Notes under the pieces: generated by a model | Database searches by the model: none | What the model saw: the letters and a program-made list of their open reading frames with translations, nothing else | Told to the model about the DNA's origin: nothing | Shown: one piece after another, positions 1 through 8,861 of the stretch | How positions within the stretch are numbered: position 1 is the stretch's first letter | Layout of the letters: every line of letters starts with the position of its first letter | From: Candidatus Babeliales bacterium | GTDB lineage: Bacteria; Babelota; Babeliae; Babelales; Chromulinivoraceae | NCBI GenBank assembly: GCA_018061805.1 | Contig: JAGOTL010000001.1 | Span: 50,098-114,097, forward strand | DNA: 64,000 bases | Direction of reading: 5' to 3' | Position numbers and translations under genes: made by a program

Positions 1-2
1 GT

Positions 3-1103
3 GTTGTATTATTTTTGGTGTACAACATTATCAAGCAGTATACAGCGATACTTTTTTTTGAAGAAGATGGTGTAGGTGTTCAAAGCGAACGATTTGAACA
101 TGCAAAAACATGGTATGTCATAACCATTGTTATGAGCATGCTCATGAGTATGATGGTGGGTATTATCGTTTGTTCATATGTTTGGGGATATGGATTTACC
201 TATGTCACACTACGTAAAATTGTGTTGCATGAGATTTTTAAAATAGAATCGATTAATAGTGCGGGCAAGATTATACCAGAGTCATTTAAAGTAATAAATT
301 TGCTGTATATCATTTTTATGACGATGTGTGGCATTATCGCTGCCTATTTATTTAGAAGAGTTGTTTTACAACGATTATTTGATATCCAGTATGTCGATCC
401 TGGTATTCAAAATACGATCATTATTATCTCACGTTACGTGATTATTACATTTGCTATCATGATTGCCTGTGTTCAGTCAAAGCTTGGCTCTTTGGTCACA
501 GGTGCTTCTTATGTAGCCTTAGTTGTGGTGGGTTGGTCGTTTAAAGATCTATTTACAGATTTTGTAGCATATTTCTTTATCTTGGTACAACGGCCTGTTA
601 AGCTTGGCGACTATGTTAAAATAGATAGTGAAACGATGGGTGTCGTGCGTCGCGTGGGCCCTCGGGCAGTGATTTTACGCCGAAAAAATGCTGTTAATAT
701 TATTGTGCCAAATTCAACGATTTTAAAATCAAGCTTGTATAATTGGAATTACACCAGAAGCTATATCGGTCTTGAAGATATAGTGTTTACAGTTCCTTTT
801 GGTACTGATATTAAATTGGTACGTAAACTTTGTTTTAAAGCATTAGATGAAGATTCAGATGTTTTGAAAGTTCCTCAACCTTTTGTACGGTTGCAAGATT
901 TTGATGACAAAGGGTATGTATTCTTAGTACGAGGCTTTTTAAGTTCAGGCAATACGTTGCGTCAATGGGATATCGCAAGCAATGTACGTTTTGCTTTGGT
1001 TGAAAAACTACAAGAAGCAGGTATTACTATAGCTGGTCCAAGTATTCGTATCGTCCTTAAAGATGGACTTCATACTCTTGATCAATCTCAAACAAGGTTA
1101 TAA
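3..1103 (+). CDS. MscS-family mechanosensitive ion channel, possibly 5' partial
   Basis: Small-conductance mechanosensitive channel of the inner membrane, which opens under membrane tension and relieves osmotic shock. Hydrophobic segments lie near residues 35-60, 95-112, 135-155 and 165-190 (counted from the TTG at 15). The last is followed by the MscS signature: a glycine/alanine-rich pore helix running into FILVQRPVKLGDYVKI, then the beta domain ending in IIVPNSTILKSSLYNW. The C-terminal alpha/beta domain is complete. The reading frame is open to the window edge and no ribosome site precedes the TTG/GTG codons at 15-20, so the true start may lie upstream. The longer N-terminus with an extra membrane segment resembles the larger bacterial MscS-like proteins rather than minimal MscS. 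It ends at a hairpin terminator facing the next, convergent gene. Confidence 0.9.
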   Translation, partial: VVLFLVYNIIKQYTAILFFEEDGVGVQSERFEHAKTWYVITIVMSMLMSMMVGIIVCSYVWGYGFTYVTLRKIVLHEIFKIESINSAGKIIPESFKVINLLYIIFMTMCGIIAAYLFRRVVLQRLFDIQYVDPGIQNTIIIISRYVIITFAIMIACVQSKLGSLVTGASYVALVVVGWSFKDLFTDFVAYFFILVQRPVKLGDYVKIDSETMGVVRRVGPRAVILRRKNAVNIIVPNSTILKSSLYNWNYTRSYIGLEDIVFTVPFGTDIKLVRKLCFKALDEDSDVLKVPQPFVRLQDFDDKGYVFLVRGFLSSGNTLRQWDIASNVRFALVEKLQEAGITIAGPSIRIVLKDGLHTLDQSQTRL

Positions 1104-1130
1104 AATAACCGGTTTTTAAACCGGCTATTT
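1102..1130. terminator. bidirectional terminator
   Basis: An inverted repeat (ACCGG with a short A/T centre and CCGG) is flanked by A-run and T-run, between the convergent MscS gene and the 71-residue membrane protein. It can end transcription from both sides. Confidence 0.75.
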
Positions 1131-1131
1131 T

Positions 1132-1347
1132 TTATTTTTTACGTAAACCTTTGATTTTGCCCCAAAGATTTGCAGCTTGTGCGCCACGAAGCATTAAGTA
1201 TGCACCGAGCACAATTAAAAAGATGTTTAAAAAATTTTGGAAAATGCAAAGTTTATCAAATGCACCAAGAACTAAGATAAGTCCGATGACTAATGATAAA
1301 AATCCTTGTTGCGTCAATGAAAGTCTGTTAATAAAACTTAATAACAT
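1132..1347 (-). CDS. small two-helix membrane protein, unknown function
   Basis: A 71-residue protein with two hydrophobic stretches (about residues 14-30 and 36-56) and a basic C-terminus (KIKGLRKK), so both ends probably face the cytoplasm. A good ribosome site (AGGAGA) lies 6 bases before the ATG, which supports a real gene. No family is recognised. It stands alone between a bidirectional terminator and another small gene on the same strand. Confidence 0.65.
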   Translation of the reverse strand: MLLSFINRLSLTQQGFLSLVIGLILVLGAFDKLCIFQNFLNIFLIVLGAYLMLRGAQAANLWGKIKGLRKK

Positions 1348-1425
1348 ACAGTCTCCTTAAAAATAAAAATTTCTATTCAGACCATAGCATAGGTTCTGGT
1401 TTTGGCGCAAGATTTCTAAAAAAGA

Positions 1426-1653
1426 TTATGTGCTCATTGTGGTGTTTGTTGCATTGATTAAAGGTGGCAGAGCGCTTGATTGCTTGGGTAGATATTGTGG
1501 ATGTTGCGAGGGACAAAACGTTGAAGCTACGAGTAAAAACGCTACGTAGGCATACATAATTTTCTTGTTGTCTTGTGTTACTGTTAATCGTCCTGGATTG
1601 CTGTATGCGCAGGTACTGGTCATGATAAGTATGAGAAAAATGTGATTTTTCAT
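1426..1653 (-). CDS. small exported or membrane protein, unknown
   Basis: A 75-residue product counted from the ATG at 1653. It begins with a typical signal peptide (MKNHIFLILIMTSTCAYS). A second hydrophobic stretch lies near residues 33-48, and the tail is rich in Pro, Ser, Thr and Asn. An ATG four codons upstream (1665) is possible, but the G-rich run just before the internal ATG serves better as ribosome site and gives a normal signal peptide. No homologous family is recognised. Confidence 0.5.
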   Translation of the reverse strand: MKNHIFLILIMTSTCAYSNPGRLTVTQDNKKIMYAYVAFLLVASTFCPSQHPQYLPKQSSALPPLINATNTTMST

Positions 1654-1706
1654 AAAGGCCCCCATGGTTTTGAGTCCGTATGAATAAAGTATAAGAGCTT
1701 ATGGTT

Positions 1707-2249
1707 TTAATTTACAAGATTTATATAACCATTAATGTTCCATGAGTGGTCAAAATTGAATTGTCCATCTTGTATAGGTTGATGGTTGACCAAGAATCGT
1801 ACTGATTGTAGCTCTAAATTATTAGCTTTGAGCGTTTTTAAGATTCCATGTATTAAAAAATAGTTACTGTAGATGCTTGCATGGTTTTGTAGGGGATTTT
1901 GGTTAAAAGAAATAAAAGCTTCAGAGGCATTGTGATTTAATGCAACCGATTGTATGATGGTGTGCTTTTCGTACAGTTGTTCATCTTCCATGAGCGTAAA
2001 CCAGTAGTTTAAAATTTGCTGTATCGTAGTAGCTTTGTTGTTTTTGATAATATCGGTGGTCTCTGTGTGCCATGTATTATTTTTAAAAAACCATAATTCA
2101 ACAGTGTGTGGTTTTGACGTTTGTTCAATTTTAACCATAGAGTCTTGGATGCTGGGAATCATGATAATCCAGGATTGTTGGTAACAAAAAAAGATTAAAG
2201 ATCCAACTATGGCGATAGTGCATAAAAATAAAGATGTTTTTAGGTTCAT
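1707..2249 (-). CDS. GerMN-domain exported or membrane-anchored protein
   Basis: A 180-residue protein with an N-terminal membrane anchor (residues 7-25), followed by a GerMN-like domain. The alternation of a strand (VELWFFKNNTW), a helix containing ILNYWFTLMEDE, a strand with SVALNHNASEAFISF and a late strand SVRFLVNHQPI matches the GerM/GerMN fold found in envelope proteins. GerMN domains are often encoded with or fused to cell-wall amidases. Here the start overlaps the end of an amidase-like gene by four bases (ATGA), so the two are probably translationally coupled and act together at the envelope. Length and fold support the call; the exact role is unknown. Confidence 0.7.
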   Translation of the reverse strand: MNLKTSLFLCTIAIVGSLIFFCYQQSWIIMIPSIQDSMVKIEQTSKPHTVELWFFKNNTWHTETTDIIKNNKATTIQQILNYWFTLMEDEQLYEKHTIIQSVALNHNASEAFISFNQNPLQNHASIYSNYFLIHGILKTLKANNLELQSVRFLVNHQPIQDGQFNFDHSWNINGYINLVN

Positions 2250-2884
2250 AGTAAAATCGCTTTGATAGATTGAACAATTGGATCGACGATATATTTCCAA
2301 TCTTTTTGGTGTACGAGTCCAGCTTGGATACACAATGCTGGAGGGGTGATACCAAATAAGGGTTTGTAGGGTAATGCAAAAACACCAAGAGGGACAAATG
2401 CGGTATTAATTGTTTTTTGTTCAAAAGTTACGGAAAAAAAGTGTGCTATTTTTTCGGTGACCTTTAGGTTGATCAAATGTGCTTGGCTGACGGGATAAAA
2501 ATATAATGGTTGATAGCGATGCCAATGATCAGTTGGATTTTGTACATAATAAAAAATAGCCACATGATTTGGAATTGTTTTTTCTTGGTAAAAGGAAAGA
2601 TGTAAAAACAGATCAGCATGCATCCTGTTGGCAAAGTTAGCAGTTTGCAGAGGCTCTATAGTGTCTCCTGGTGATCGAGTCATGACGACATGTATGGATG
2701 GATCAATTTGTATGAGCTGTTGTTTTATTTCTTGAGCACATTGCCAGGTGATCGTGCGTTCAAAAGTTCCATCTATTTCGTGTCCTGTATGTTGTCCATC
2801 ACCAGCAGGATCAAGCATAATAGTTATGGCTTCTATGTTGGTAAAACAAGCGAGAATAAGAATGAAATATAGTTTTATCTGCAT
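2246..2884 (-). CDS. exported Amidase_3-like protein with altered active site
   Basis: This 212-residue protein has a signal peptide (about residues 1-18) and the N-acetylmuramoyl-L-alanine amidase (Amidase_3) fold: LDPAGDG at 24-30, GTFER at 39-43, VVMTRS at 67-71, ANFANRMHADLFLHLSF at 82-98 and PALCIQAGL at 182-190. The second metal glutamate (E42) and histidine (H95) are present. The first zinc histidine of the usual DPGHGG motif is missing, and the catalytic glutamate of the EvGF-type motif is a glutamine (Q187). The enzyme is therefore probably inactive or has changed chemistry. An upstream ATG at 2905 would make a 7-residue longer leader. It overlaps the end of recD2 by 10 bases and the GerMN gene by 4, all on the same strand. 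Confidence 0.75.
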   Translation of the reverse strand: MQIKLYFILILACFTNIEAITIMLDPAGDGQHTGHEIDGTFERTITWQCAQEIKQQLIQIDPSIHVVMTRSPGDTIEPLQTANFANRMHADLFLHLSFYQEKTIPNHVAIFYYVQNPTDHWHRYQPLYFYPVSQAHLINLKVTEKIAHFFSVTFEQKTINTAFVPLGVFALPYKPLFGITPPALCIQAGLVHQKDWKYIVDPIVQSIKAILL

Positions 2885-5049
2885 GAAAGTTGATCGGTAA
2901 TGCATTGTTTTAAAAAAGTAATGCGTTGTTCTTGTTTTGTGTTATTGATACCCATGCCTATAGCTTTGGGTTGCCCAATAAAAATACAGAGTTTTTTAGC
3001 CCTTGTAACAGCAGTATATAATAAATTTCGTTGAAGTAACATAAAATGTTGCATAAAAACAGGGATAATAACTGCATCATACTCAGAACCTTGGCTTTTA
3101 TGAATTGTGATGGCGTATGCCAAAACAAGTTCATTGAGTTCATCAAATCCATACGTAATGGTTATTCCATCAAACAGAACGAACATTTGTTGTTCTTCTC
3201 CATCTATACCGGTAATGGTGCCCATATCGCCATTAAAAATCTTTTTATCGTAGTTATTTTTTATTTGCATAACACGATCATCGATTTTGTAGACAGTCCC
3301 CATGTGGTTTGTTGATTTTTTTTCTGTTGAGGGATTGAGGAGTGCTTGCATGCTGTGGTTTAAAGCTTGGGTTCCTACGGCACCTTTGTTCATAGGGGTC
3401 AAGATAGTTACCTGCTCAATAGAGATACCATGTTGTGGTAAAATTGTGGTAAACACATGGTTGATGGTTGAAAAACAGTTTTGATCTGATTCTTGCGATA
3501 TGATATAAAAATCTTTTTTACATTCAGGTAGCGCTGTTGTAGGGAATTCACCTTTGTTGATTCGGTGTGCATTTTGAATGATCATACTGTTTTGAGCTTG
3601 TCTGAAGATTTCTGTAAGTCGTGTACAAGAAATAATGTTGGTATTGATCAAATCTTTTAATACGTTGCCAGGTCCTACCGAAGGGAGTTGATCTATGTCA
3701 CCAATTAAGATTACATGTGTGTTTAAACTGACCGCTTTAAAAACATTGTGCGCTAAAAATATATCAATCATTGATACTTCATCAATAATTAAAAAATCTG
3801 TTTTGAGCGCATTGGTTTCATTGTGTACAAATTTCATATTGGAAGGATCAAATTCAAGTAATCTATGAATAGTTGTTGCCTGACGCTTGGTGCTTTCCAT
3901 CAGTCGTTTAGCTGCACGGCCAGTTGGAGCAGCAAGTTTGTAACTGTATTGATAGGTCTCAAGCATTTTTATTAAAGCTTTAACCAGTGTTGTTTTTCCT
4001 GTACCAGGACCGCCGGTAATAATTGATAATTTATGCTCAAAGCTTTTTAAAACACCTTCCTGTTGGTTCTGGTTTAGTTCAATGTCCATGTTTTTTTGGA
4101 GTTGTTGATACAGTTGCGCTGGTGTTTGCTCTTGTGTGACAGGATGGTTAATGAGCTGTAAAATTTTTTGAGCTAATCCTTTTTCTGAACCATACAAAGC
4201 TGAAAGTCCGACAAAATGTTGTTGGTTATGTGATATGAGTTTGATCTGATCATTGTTGTATAAATTTGTCAGAGAATGTTTTATTTGCGTTGTATGAAGT
4301 TCTTGGTCTATTTCAAGAAGTTGAGCAGATTTTTGTTTTAATGTTTCTATTTCTTGATAGACGTGGCCATAATTACTTTCTTGTTTCAAACAAAATAAAA
4401 TACCGGCTTGGATACGTTGCGTTGATCCAGTTGCAAAGCCCATGTTTTGTGCAATTTTGTCTGCTGTTTTAAAACCAATACCCCAGATATCGTCTGTGAG
4501 GCGATATGGATTTTCAGTTAATTTTGCAATCGAATCATTACCATATTTTTTATAAATTTTAGTTGCATAGGTGGTAGAAACACCTTTTTCTTGTAAAAAA
4601 ACCATAACTTTAGCGACATATTTTTGTTCTTGCCACGATTGTATAATTTGTTGTACCCGTTTAGGCCCTATGCCATCTACTTCATACAATCTATCAGGTT
4701 CTTGATCTATGATGTTTAAAGTTTCTTCTTTAAAATACATCACCATTTTTTCTGCGTATACAGGTCCAATACCTTTGATAAGCCCAGAGCTTAAATATTT
4801 TTTGATGCCACGTGTTGAGGTTGGCAGAGCTGTGGTGTATGAAACAGCTTGTAGTTGTTTGCCAAACTTAGGGTGAAAGATCCAAGATCCTTCTATTTGT
4901 ATCTCTTGGCCCGCTTGAATGTTAGCAAAAGAACCTGTGACCGTTACGGGGTCATTCTTTTTACTGTGAACCATAAAAACCGAAAATCCTGTCTCAGTAT
5001 TCTGAAACAGGATCCGGTCAATAATGCCTGTTATATGATCTGTACTCAT
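2875..5049 (-). CDS. recD2: ATP-dependent DNA helicase RecD2
   Basis: Superfamily 1B 5'-3' DNA helicase of the RecD2 (RecD-like) type, 724 residues, the usual family length. An N-terminal OB-like region (residues 1-75) is followed by helix-hairpin-helix segments (GLIKGIG near 89-95 and YEVDGIGPKRV near 122-132), then Walker A GGPGTGKTTL at 346-355. After it come DFLIIDEVSM (motif II), the GDIDQLPSVGPG motif, and late VTILTPMNKG and LAYAITIHKSQGSE (motif V) with YTAVTRAKK (motif VI). RecD2 acts in DNA repair without RecBC. Its start codon overlaps the stop of the LeuRS-editing-like gene by 4 bases, an operon arrangement without an obvious functional link. Confidence 0.95.
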   Translation of the reverse strand: MSTDHITGIIDRILFQNTETGFSVFMVHSKKNDPVTVTGSFANIQAGQEIQIEGSWIFHPKFGKQLQAVSYTTALPTSTRGIKKYLSSGLIKGIGPVYAEKMVMYFKEETLNIIDQEPDRLYEVDGIGPKRVQQIIQSWQEQKYVAKVMVFLQEKGVSTTYATKIYKKYGNDSIAKLTENPYRLTDDIWGIGFKTADKIAQNMGFATGSTQRIQAGILFCLKQESNYGHVYQEIETLKQKSAQLLEIDQELHTTQIKHSLTNLYNNDQIKLISHNQQHFVGLSALYGSEKGLAQKILQLINHPVTQEQTPAQLYQQLQKNMDIELNQNQQEGVLKSFEHKLSIITGGPGTGKTTLVKALIKMLETYQYSYKLAAPTGRAAKRLMESTKRQATTIHRLLEFDPSNMKFVHNETNALKTDFLIIDEVSMIDIFLAHNVFKAVSLNTHVILIGDIDQLPSVGPGNVLKDLINTNIISCTRLTEIFRQAQNSMIIQNAHRINKGEFPTTALPECKKDFYIISQESDQNCFSTINHVFTTILPQHGISIEQVTILTPMNKGAVGTQALNHSMQALLNPSTEKKSTNHMGTVYKIDDRVMQIKNNYDKKIFNGDMGTITGIDGEEQQMFVLFDGITITYGFDELNELVLAYAITIHKSQGSEYDAVIIPVFMQHFMLLQRNLLYTAVTRAKKLCIFIGQPKAIGMGINNTKQEQRITFLKQCITDQLSCR

Positions 5050-6299
5050 GAATGTTTTAAGTTTTTAATAGCTTCGAGCGCATTGGTGCAACTTGATGCA
5101 AAATCACCAAGAAAATCAATGAGTTCTGTGCAAAATTTATGCATGTTTGTAAAATTTATAATATCGCGTTTAAAAATATATTTTTCAGGTTCTGAACTAT
5201 TTAAATTTGCCCATTTAATTAAATAAGCATCTTTGTTATTGCGAACCGTACATGATTCTTCTACCAGTTCAACCATTAACTCGCGAGCATTTTTAGCGTT
5301 GACTAAAAATTGTTCAACGATAGTTAAAAAATCAGCTTGAGCTTGTGCCATTAACACAGAAAAGAGCTCTTTTTGTGCTCCTGAAAGTTCACGTTTTTCT
5401 TTTTGTAGCGTTTGCTCAATCATGTATAGTTCATGAATAGAATAATGTTTATTTCCAGTTTGGTATATGAGAGTTTTTTGATATTCGGTTCCAAGTTGAT
5501 TTTGAACAATGTATGCAACGGCTGCATCATGAGCATCTTTGATAGAACCATTTAAAAAATCACTATTGATAATGGTGCAATCATCATAATCGCCAGGATA
5601 CGCTTCAATAAGTTGTTTTGTTGTTTTGTGAAATTGAGGGTTTGAAATGCCAAGTGGATCAAATGATGTGATAACTAACTTAATAGGTAATTTGTGCTGA
5701 TGAGCAAATGTAAAATCGTTATGATCATGTGCTGGTACTCCAACGTGTCCGTGACTGTGACGCGCATCATAACCTTCGATGATATAATCAGAAATAAAAA
5801 TAGGCATTTTTTCATGTGTGAATGGATTTAATGTATAAAGTCCTGTTGCAATAGCATGATTGTCTATGTTGTCATAGCGTTGTGCAACTGTTTTTTGTTG
5901 AGATTTTTTAATGAAAGCGTGAACAGCATCTTGTGTTTCTGGAGTGGTTAGTTGTGTTGCTAAAGGATGAGCAGGTGTTACGACGATAAATGAAGCACCA
6001 AATAATGTTTCAGGTCGTTTCATAAGAATTGCCAAAGATACATCAGTAGCAGTACCGTCTGCTTTGATAACAGAGAAGTTGCACGTAGCACCATGCCATA
6101 TTAATTTGCCGAGTATGAACTCTTTTACTTTTTGACGAACTTTGATGATATCGATAATTGCTGCATTAAATAAACCGCCCTGGTCTGCAGCTTTAAGTAA
6201 GTTGTTTTTTAAAATAAATGTGCCACCAATTATAGGTGTTGCTGTTATAAAGCATGACCATGCAAGAAGTATAGAAAGTGATATCGATTTTTTAATCAT
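5046..6299 (-). CDS. exported homologue of the leucyl-tRNA synthetase editing (CP1) domain
   Basis: A 417-residue protein with a clear signal peptide (residues 1-20) and no aminoacylation core: no HIGH, no KMSKS. Residues 55-270 read like the CP1 editing domain of LeuRS. LIWHGATCNFSV (66-77) matches the WIGrSeGaxxxF entry strand, and RPETLFGASFIVVTPAHPL (95-113) matches RPDTLFGA...APEHPL. Further on, TTPETQDAVHAFI, TGLYTLNPFTHEKMPIFISDY (152-172), GVPAHDHNDFTFA (187-199) and INSDFLNG (244-251) follow the family order. The threonine of RPET (T98) and both aspartates of HDHND (D192, D195), which bind the misacylated end in LeuRS, are kept. The usual first two threonines of TTRPDT are replaced by MK. 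The last 140 residues are helical and unrecognised. It lies 13 bases after a barrel protein and overlaps recD2. Function is unknown: export of a tRNA-editing fold is unusual. Confidence 0.75.
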   Translation of the reverse strand: MIKKSISLSILLAWSCFITATPIIGGTFILKNNLLKAADQGGLFNAAIIDIIKVRQKVKEFILGKLIWHGATCNFSVIKADGTATDVSLAILMKRPETLFGASFIVVTPAHPLATQLTTPETQDAVHAFIKKSQQKTVAQRYDNIDNHAIATGLYTLNPFTHEKMPIFISDYIIEGYDARHSHGHVGVPAHDHNDFTFAHQHKLPIKLVITSFDPLGISNPQFHKTTKQLIEAYPGDYDDCTIINSDFLNGSIKDAHDAAVAYIVQNQLGTEYQKTLIYQTGNKHYSIHELYMIEQTLQKEKRELSGAQKELFSVLMAQAQADFLTIVEQFLVNAKNARELMVELVEESCTVRNNKDAYLIKWANLNSSEPEKYIFKRDIINFTNMHKFCTELIDFLGDFASSCTNALEAIKNLKHS

Positions 6300-6312
6300 A
6301 AATTTCCTTATA

Positions 6313-8028
6313 TTAAAACTTGGTATCTATGGTGACACCTAAACTAAAATCATTACCAACGCCAACATTAAAGACAGTAGTATCAGCCCATAAGCTTATA
6401 GATATGTCATCATGTCGCTTAGAATGAATTGTTTTATGAATTTTTCCGAAAAATTTAATTAGCCACGCTGTATCATTAATTGCTTTGTTAATTTGTAAGT
6501 TACTTGGTTCAATGGTTGGTTGTTTTGCGATGCTTAATATTTTTTCAGCAGTTTTGATCCAGCTGCTGTATCCAAAGGTAAAGTCCCAAGCTTTCCATGA
6601 TCTATGCAAGCTTGATGCTGAAGAAAAAATAACGCCTGGAAATATTTTAGCTGAGGTTACACGAGGAAATAGTAATGTCGTCATTCTTTTTTCAAGGAAT
6701 GCTAATTTTAACTCTGCCTGTGCATCAGTGCCATTTGGTAGTGCGTTATATTCATCAGAGAATGTACCATGTTCTTTTGGGATGAAAAATCTTGGTTCGT
6801 CATGAGGTAAGAATACTTCAAACGTATAAGTTCCATTTAAATGTAAGTTTGGACGTATTTCCCAGAATGCAGATACTTTACATTCACAACCCAGGTGTTG
6901 ATTGTATCCCATAGGAGTTTGTAAAAGATTTGAAGATAACTGATCAAGTGCAGCAAGGAAATAGTTAGAAATTAATTCTTTGCCATTTGGCGCAACCGTT
7001 CTGGATGATATGTTAACAATGTCACATAAATTGAGTAAGGGCTGTTGGTCTTTTGGATAAAAGTAGGTTCCATATAAACCGGTAGTAATAAATTTATCTG
7101 TTGGTAAAAGTAATCCAAAACCCACATCGACGCTGCGAGTTCCGCTATCGTATATTTTTTTACTAACGCAAATTTCACACGTACCAGAACCTAATGCATC
7201 CATGATTAAATGTTTTCGTGCAAATATATCTTCATCAAAATCGCCACCTTGAAATGCAGCTAATTGTTGCTCTAGATTTGCTTTGTCATTGGGTGCAAAA
7301 TTTAAATTTCTCAGTACCCACAACAAAGGCCATTTGATTTCCAAGTATCCTTGGCTACCAATTGTTTGGTAGTAATAGTTCATAAAGCATAAACGTCGTT
7401 CTTCAAGTCGCGCGTTAGCAATCGTACCTGTCAATGTTGGTAAGTCGATACTGTTTAAAGCAGCTTTAAGATCAGGTGGTAGTAAAGGGCTATCAAATAC
7501 AGATTGTAATGCTGAAAGCAAACCTCGGCATTCAATATTTAAATAAGAACCGATTCGGGTTTGATCTTCATCATCTTCTGATGCAGAAAAACTTTTGTGT
7601 GTGGTTTGGTTATAAATAAGATGTGCAAAAAATTGGCGATCAGATAAGCTGTCAAACGCACAAATTTGAACGCATGGTAAGTTGATTAAATTCCTGCTTA
7701 AAGGAATCGTTGTTTTTTTATAAATTTCTGTATTTAAAACAGGCGGAAAATTTAGAAGCGTAAAAGCGCTATTCCATTCTGCAGCTTCTCCAGGTTCACA
7801 ACCTTTTAATGCTGCAAGTTCTTCTGGATCAATATCTGCAAGCATTGTATCGAAGCTATCAAAGGTAAGCCCTTTGTTATCATCGTTTGAATTTGCAAAC
7901 GTAAAATCAAAAGAATCAAAATCAAAATTAGTAGTATCTAAATCCTGTGTATGTACACTGTAAGTTAGACACGATATAAGTAATAAAAGGGCATACGATT
8001 TGTTTGTATTAACTATCATAAACACCAT
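6313..8028 (-). CDS. putative outer-membrane beta-barrel protein
   Basis: A 571-residue exported protein. A signal peptide (ALLLLISCLTYSVHT) is followed by an acidic, Asp/Phe-rich stretch (about 30-70). Then come many alternating-residue strands and a C-terminal strand ending in phenylalanine (FSLGVTIDTKF), the signal recognised by the Bam machinery. Several cysteines (CEICVS, LGCECKV) lie in the middle. A second ATG at 8019 has a better ribosome site (GGTG), so the start is uncertain by three codons. It is the first gene of the minus-strand run that includes the LeuRS-editing-like gene. A porin-like or adhesin role is a guess; no family is recognised. Confidence 0.65.
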   Translation of the reverse strand: MVFMIVNTNKSYALLLLISCLTYSVHTQDLDTTNFDFDSFDFTFANSNDDNKGLTFDSFDTMLADIDPEELAALKGCEPGEAAEWNSAFTLLNFPPVLNTEIYKKTTIPLSRNLINLPCVQICAFDSLSDRQFFAHLIYNQTTHKSFSASEDDEDQTRIGSYLNIECRGLLSALQSVFDSPLLPPDLKAALNSIDLPTLTGTIANARLEERRLCFMNYYYQTIGSQGYLEIKWPLLWVLRNLNFAPNDKANLEQQLAAFQGGDFDEDIFARKHLIMDALGSGTCEICVSKKIYDSGTRSVDVGFGLLLPTDKFITTGLYGTYFYPKDQQPLLNLCDIVNISSRTVAPNGKELISNYFLAALDQLSSNLLQTPMGYNQHLGCECKVSAFWEIRPNLHLNGTYTFEVFLPHDEPRFFIPKEHGTFSDEYNALPNGTDAQAELKLAFLEKRMTTLLFPRVTSAKIFPGVIFSSASSLHRSWKAWDFTFGYSSWIKTAEKILSIAKQPTIEPSNLQINKAINDTAWLIKFFGKIHKTIHSKRHDDISISLWADTTVFNVGVGNDFSLGVTIDTKF

Positions 8029-8165
8029 TTAGTTGATTTGTGTACTAAAATCTTTTTTCAGGCTTTAACATACTATATTTTTTTTAAATAGGCAAAAAAG
8101 GGCTATTGGTGTATCAGGAAAATAGGCCATTTTAAAACAAAAACATACCAAGAGAGTAGTAATAT

Positions 8166-8861
8166 ATGATAAAAAATAGTCGTGATTTTAAACAAGTACC
8201 GATGTTGTTTGTAGAAGGTAATGTAGGCGTTGGAAAAACAACGTTTTTAAAGATTTTACAGCAGGCACTTGATGTGCATGTTTTTTTAGAACCTACAGAG
8301 TTATGGGAAAATGTTGAGGGACATAATTTTTTGAAAACGTTTTTTTTAGACCAAAAAAGATGGGCATATTCTTTTCAGCAATATGTTTTAATAACGCGCA
8401 TTGATCAAATGTTACAAGCCGATACTGTGTGGGCAGATAAAGTCGGTTTAGTTGAGCGATCAATATATTCTGGTCGGTATTGTTTTGCCCGTGTTGCTCA
8501 TGCCATCGGGACTATGAACGATCTTGAATGGTCTTTATACATTAAGCAATGGGACCGAGAGAACATCCGCATACAAAGACCTCCTGCTGGATTTATCTAT
8601 CTGCGCACACCGGCAGATGTTTGTTTTGAGCGAATGGCGCAACGAGGGCGTGCGGCAGAAAAAACAGCGACGCTCGATTACATAAAAAAAATAGAAACAT
8701 ACTATGATGCATGGTTTTTTGAAAAAAAGGATATAGATCAGGATCTTGCTCGGGTACCTGTTCTAACGTTGGATTTCGCGGTAAATATCCTTGAAGATAT
8801 TGCTACGCAGCAAAACTATGTAAATCAGGTGCGGCGCTTTATAGAAACTTTACAAGGGTAA
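8166..8861 (+). CDS. deoxynucleoside kinase (dNK/TK2 family)
   Basis: Phosphorylates deoxynucleosides for salvage, in the cytoplasm. It has a P-loop GNVGVGKTT at 18-26 (the family GNIGsGKST), the EPTELWENVEG substrate-loop region at 42-52, RWAYSFQQYVLITR near 67-80, the ERSIYSGRYCFA motif (family DRSxxS) near 97-108, and an arginine-rich LID (RMAQRGRAAEKT). Its 231 residues match the dNK family of animals, viruses and some bacteria. Specificity (dA, dG, dC or T) cannot be read from the sequence. It stands alone before the ATP synthase genes and fits a nucleotide-scavenging lifestyle. Confidence 0.9.
   Translation: MIKNSRDFKQVPMLFVEGNVGVGKTTFLKILQQALDVHVFLEPTELWENVEGHNFLKTFFLDQKRWAYSFQQYVLITRIDQMLQADTVWADKVGLVERSIYSGRYCFARVAHAIGTMNDLEWSLYIKQWDRENIRIQRPPAGFIYLRTPADVCFERMAQRGRAAEKTATLDYIKKIETYYDAWFFEKKDIDQDLARVPVLTLDFAVNILEDIATQQNYVNQVRRFIETLQG

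Noticed and set aside
5046..6299. Broken leucyl-tRNA synthetase gene
   Set aside because: The frame is intact over 417 codons, starts with a signal peptide, and there is no synthetase catalytic sequence before or after it.
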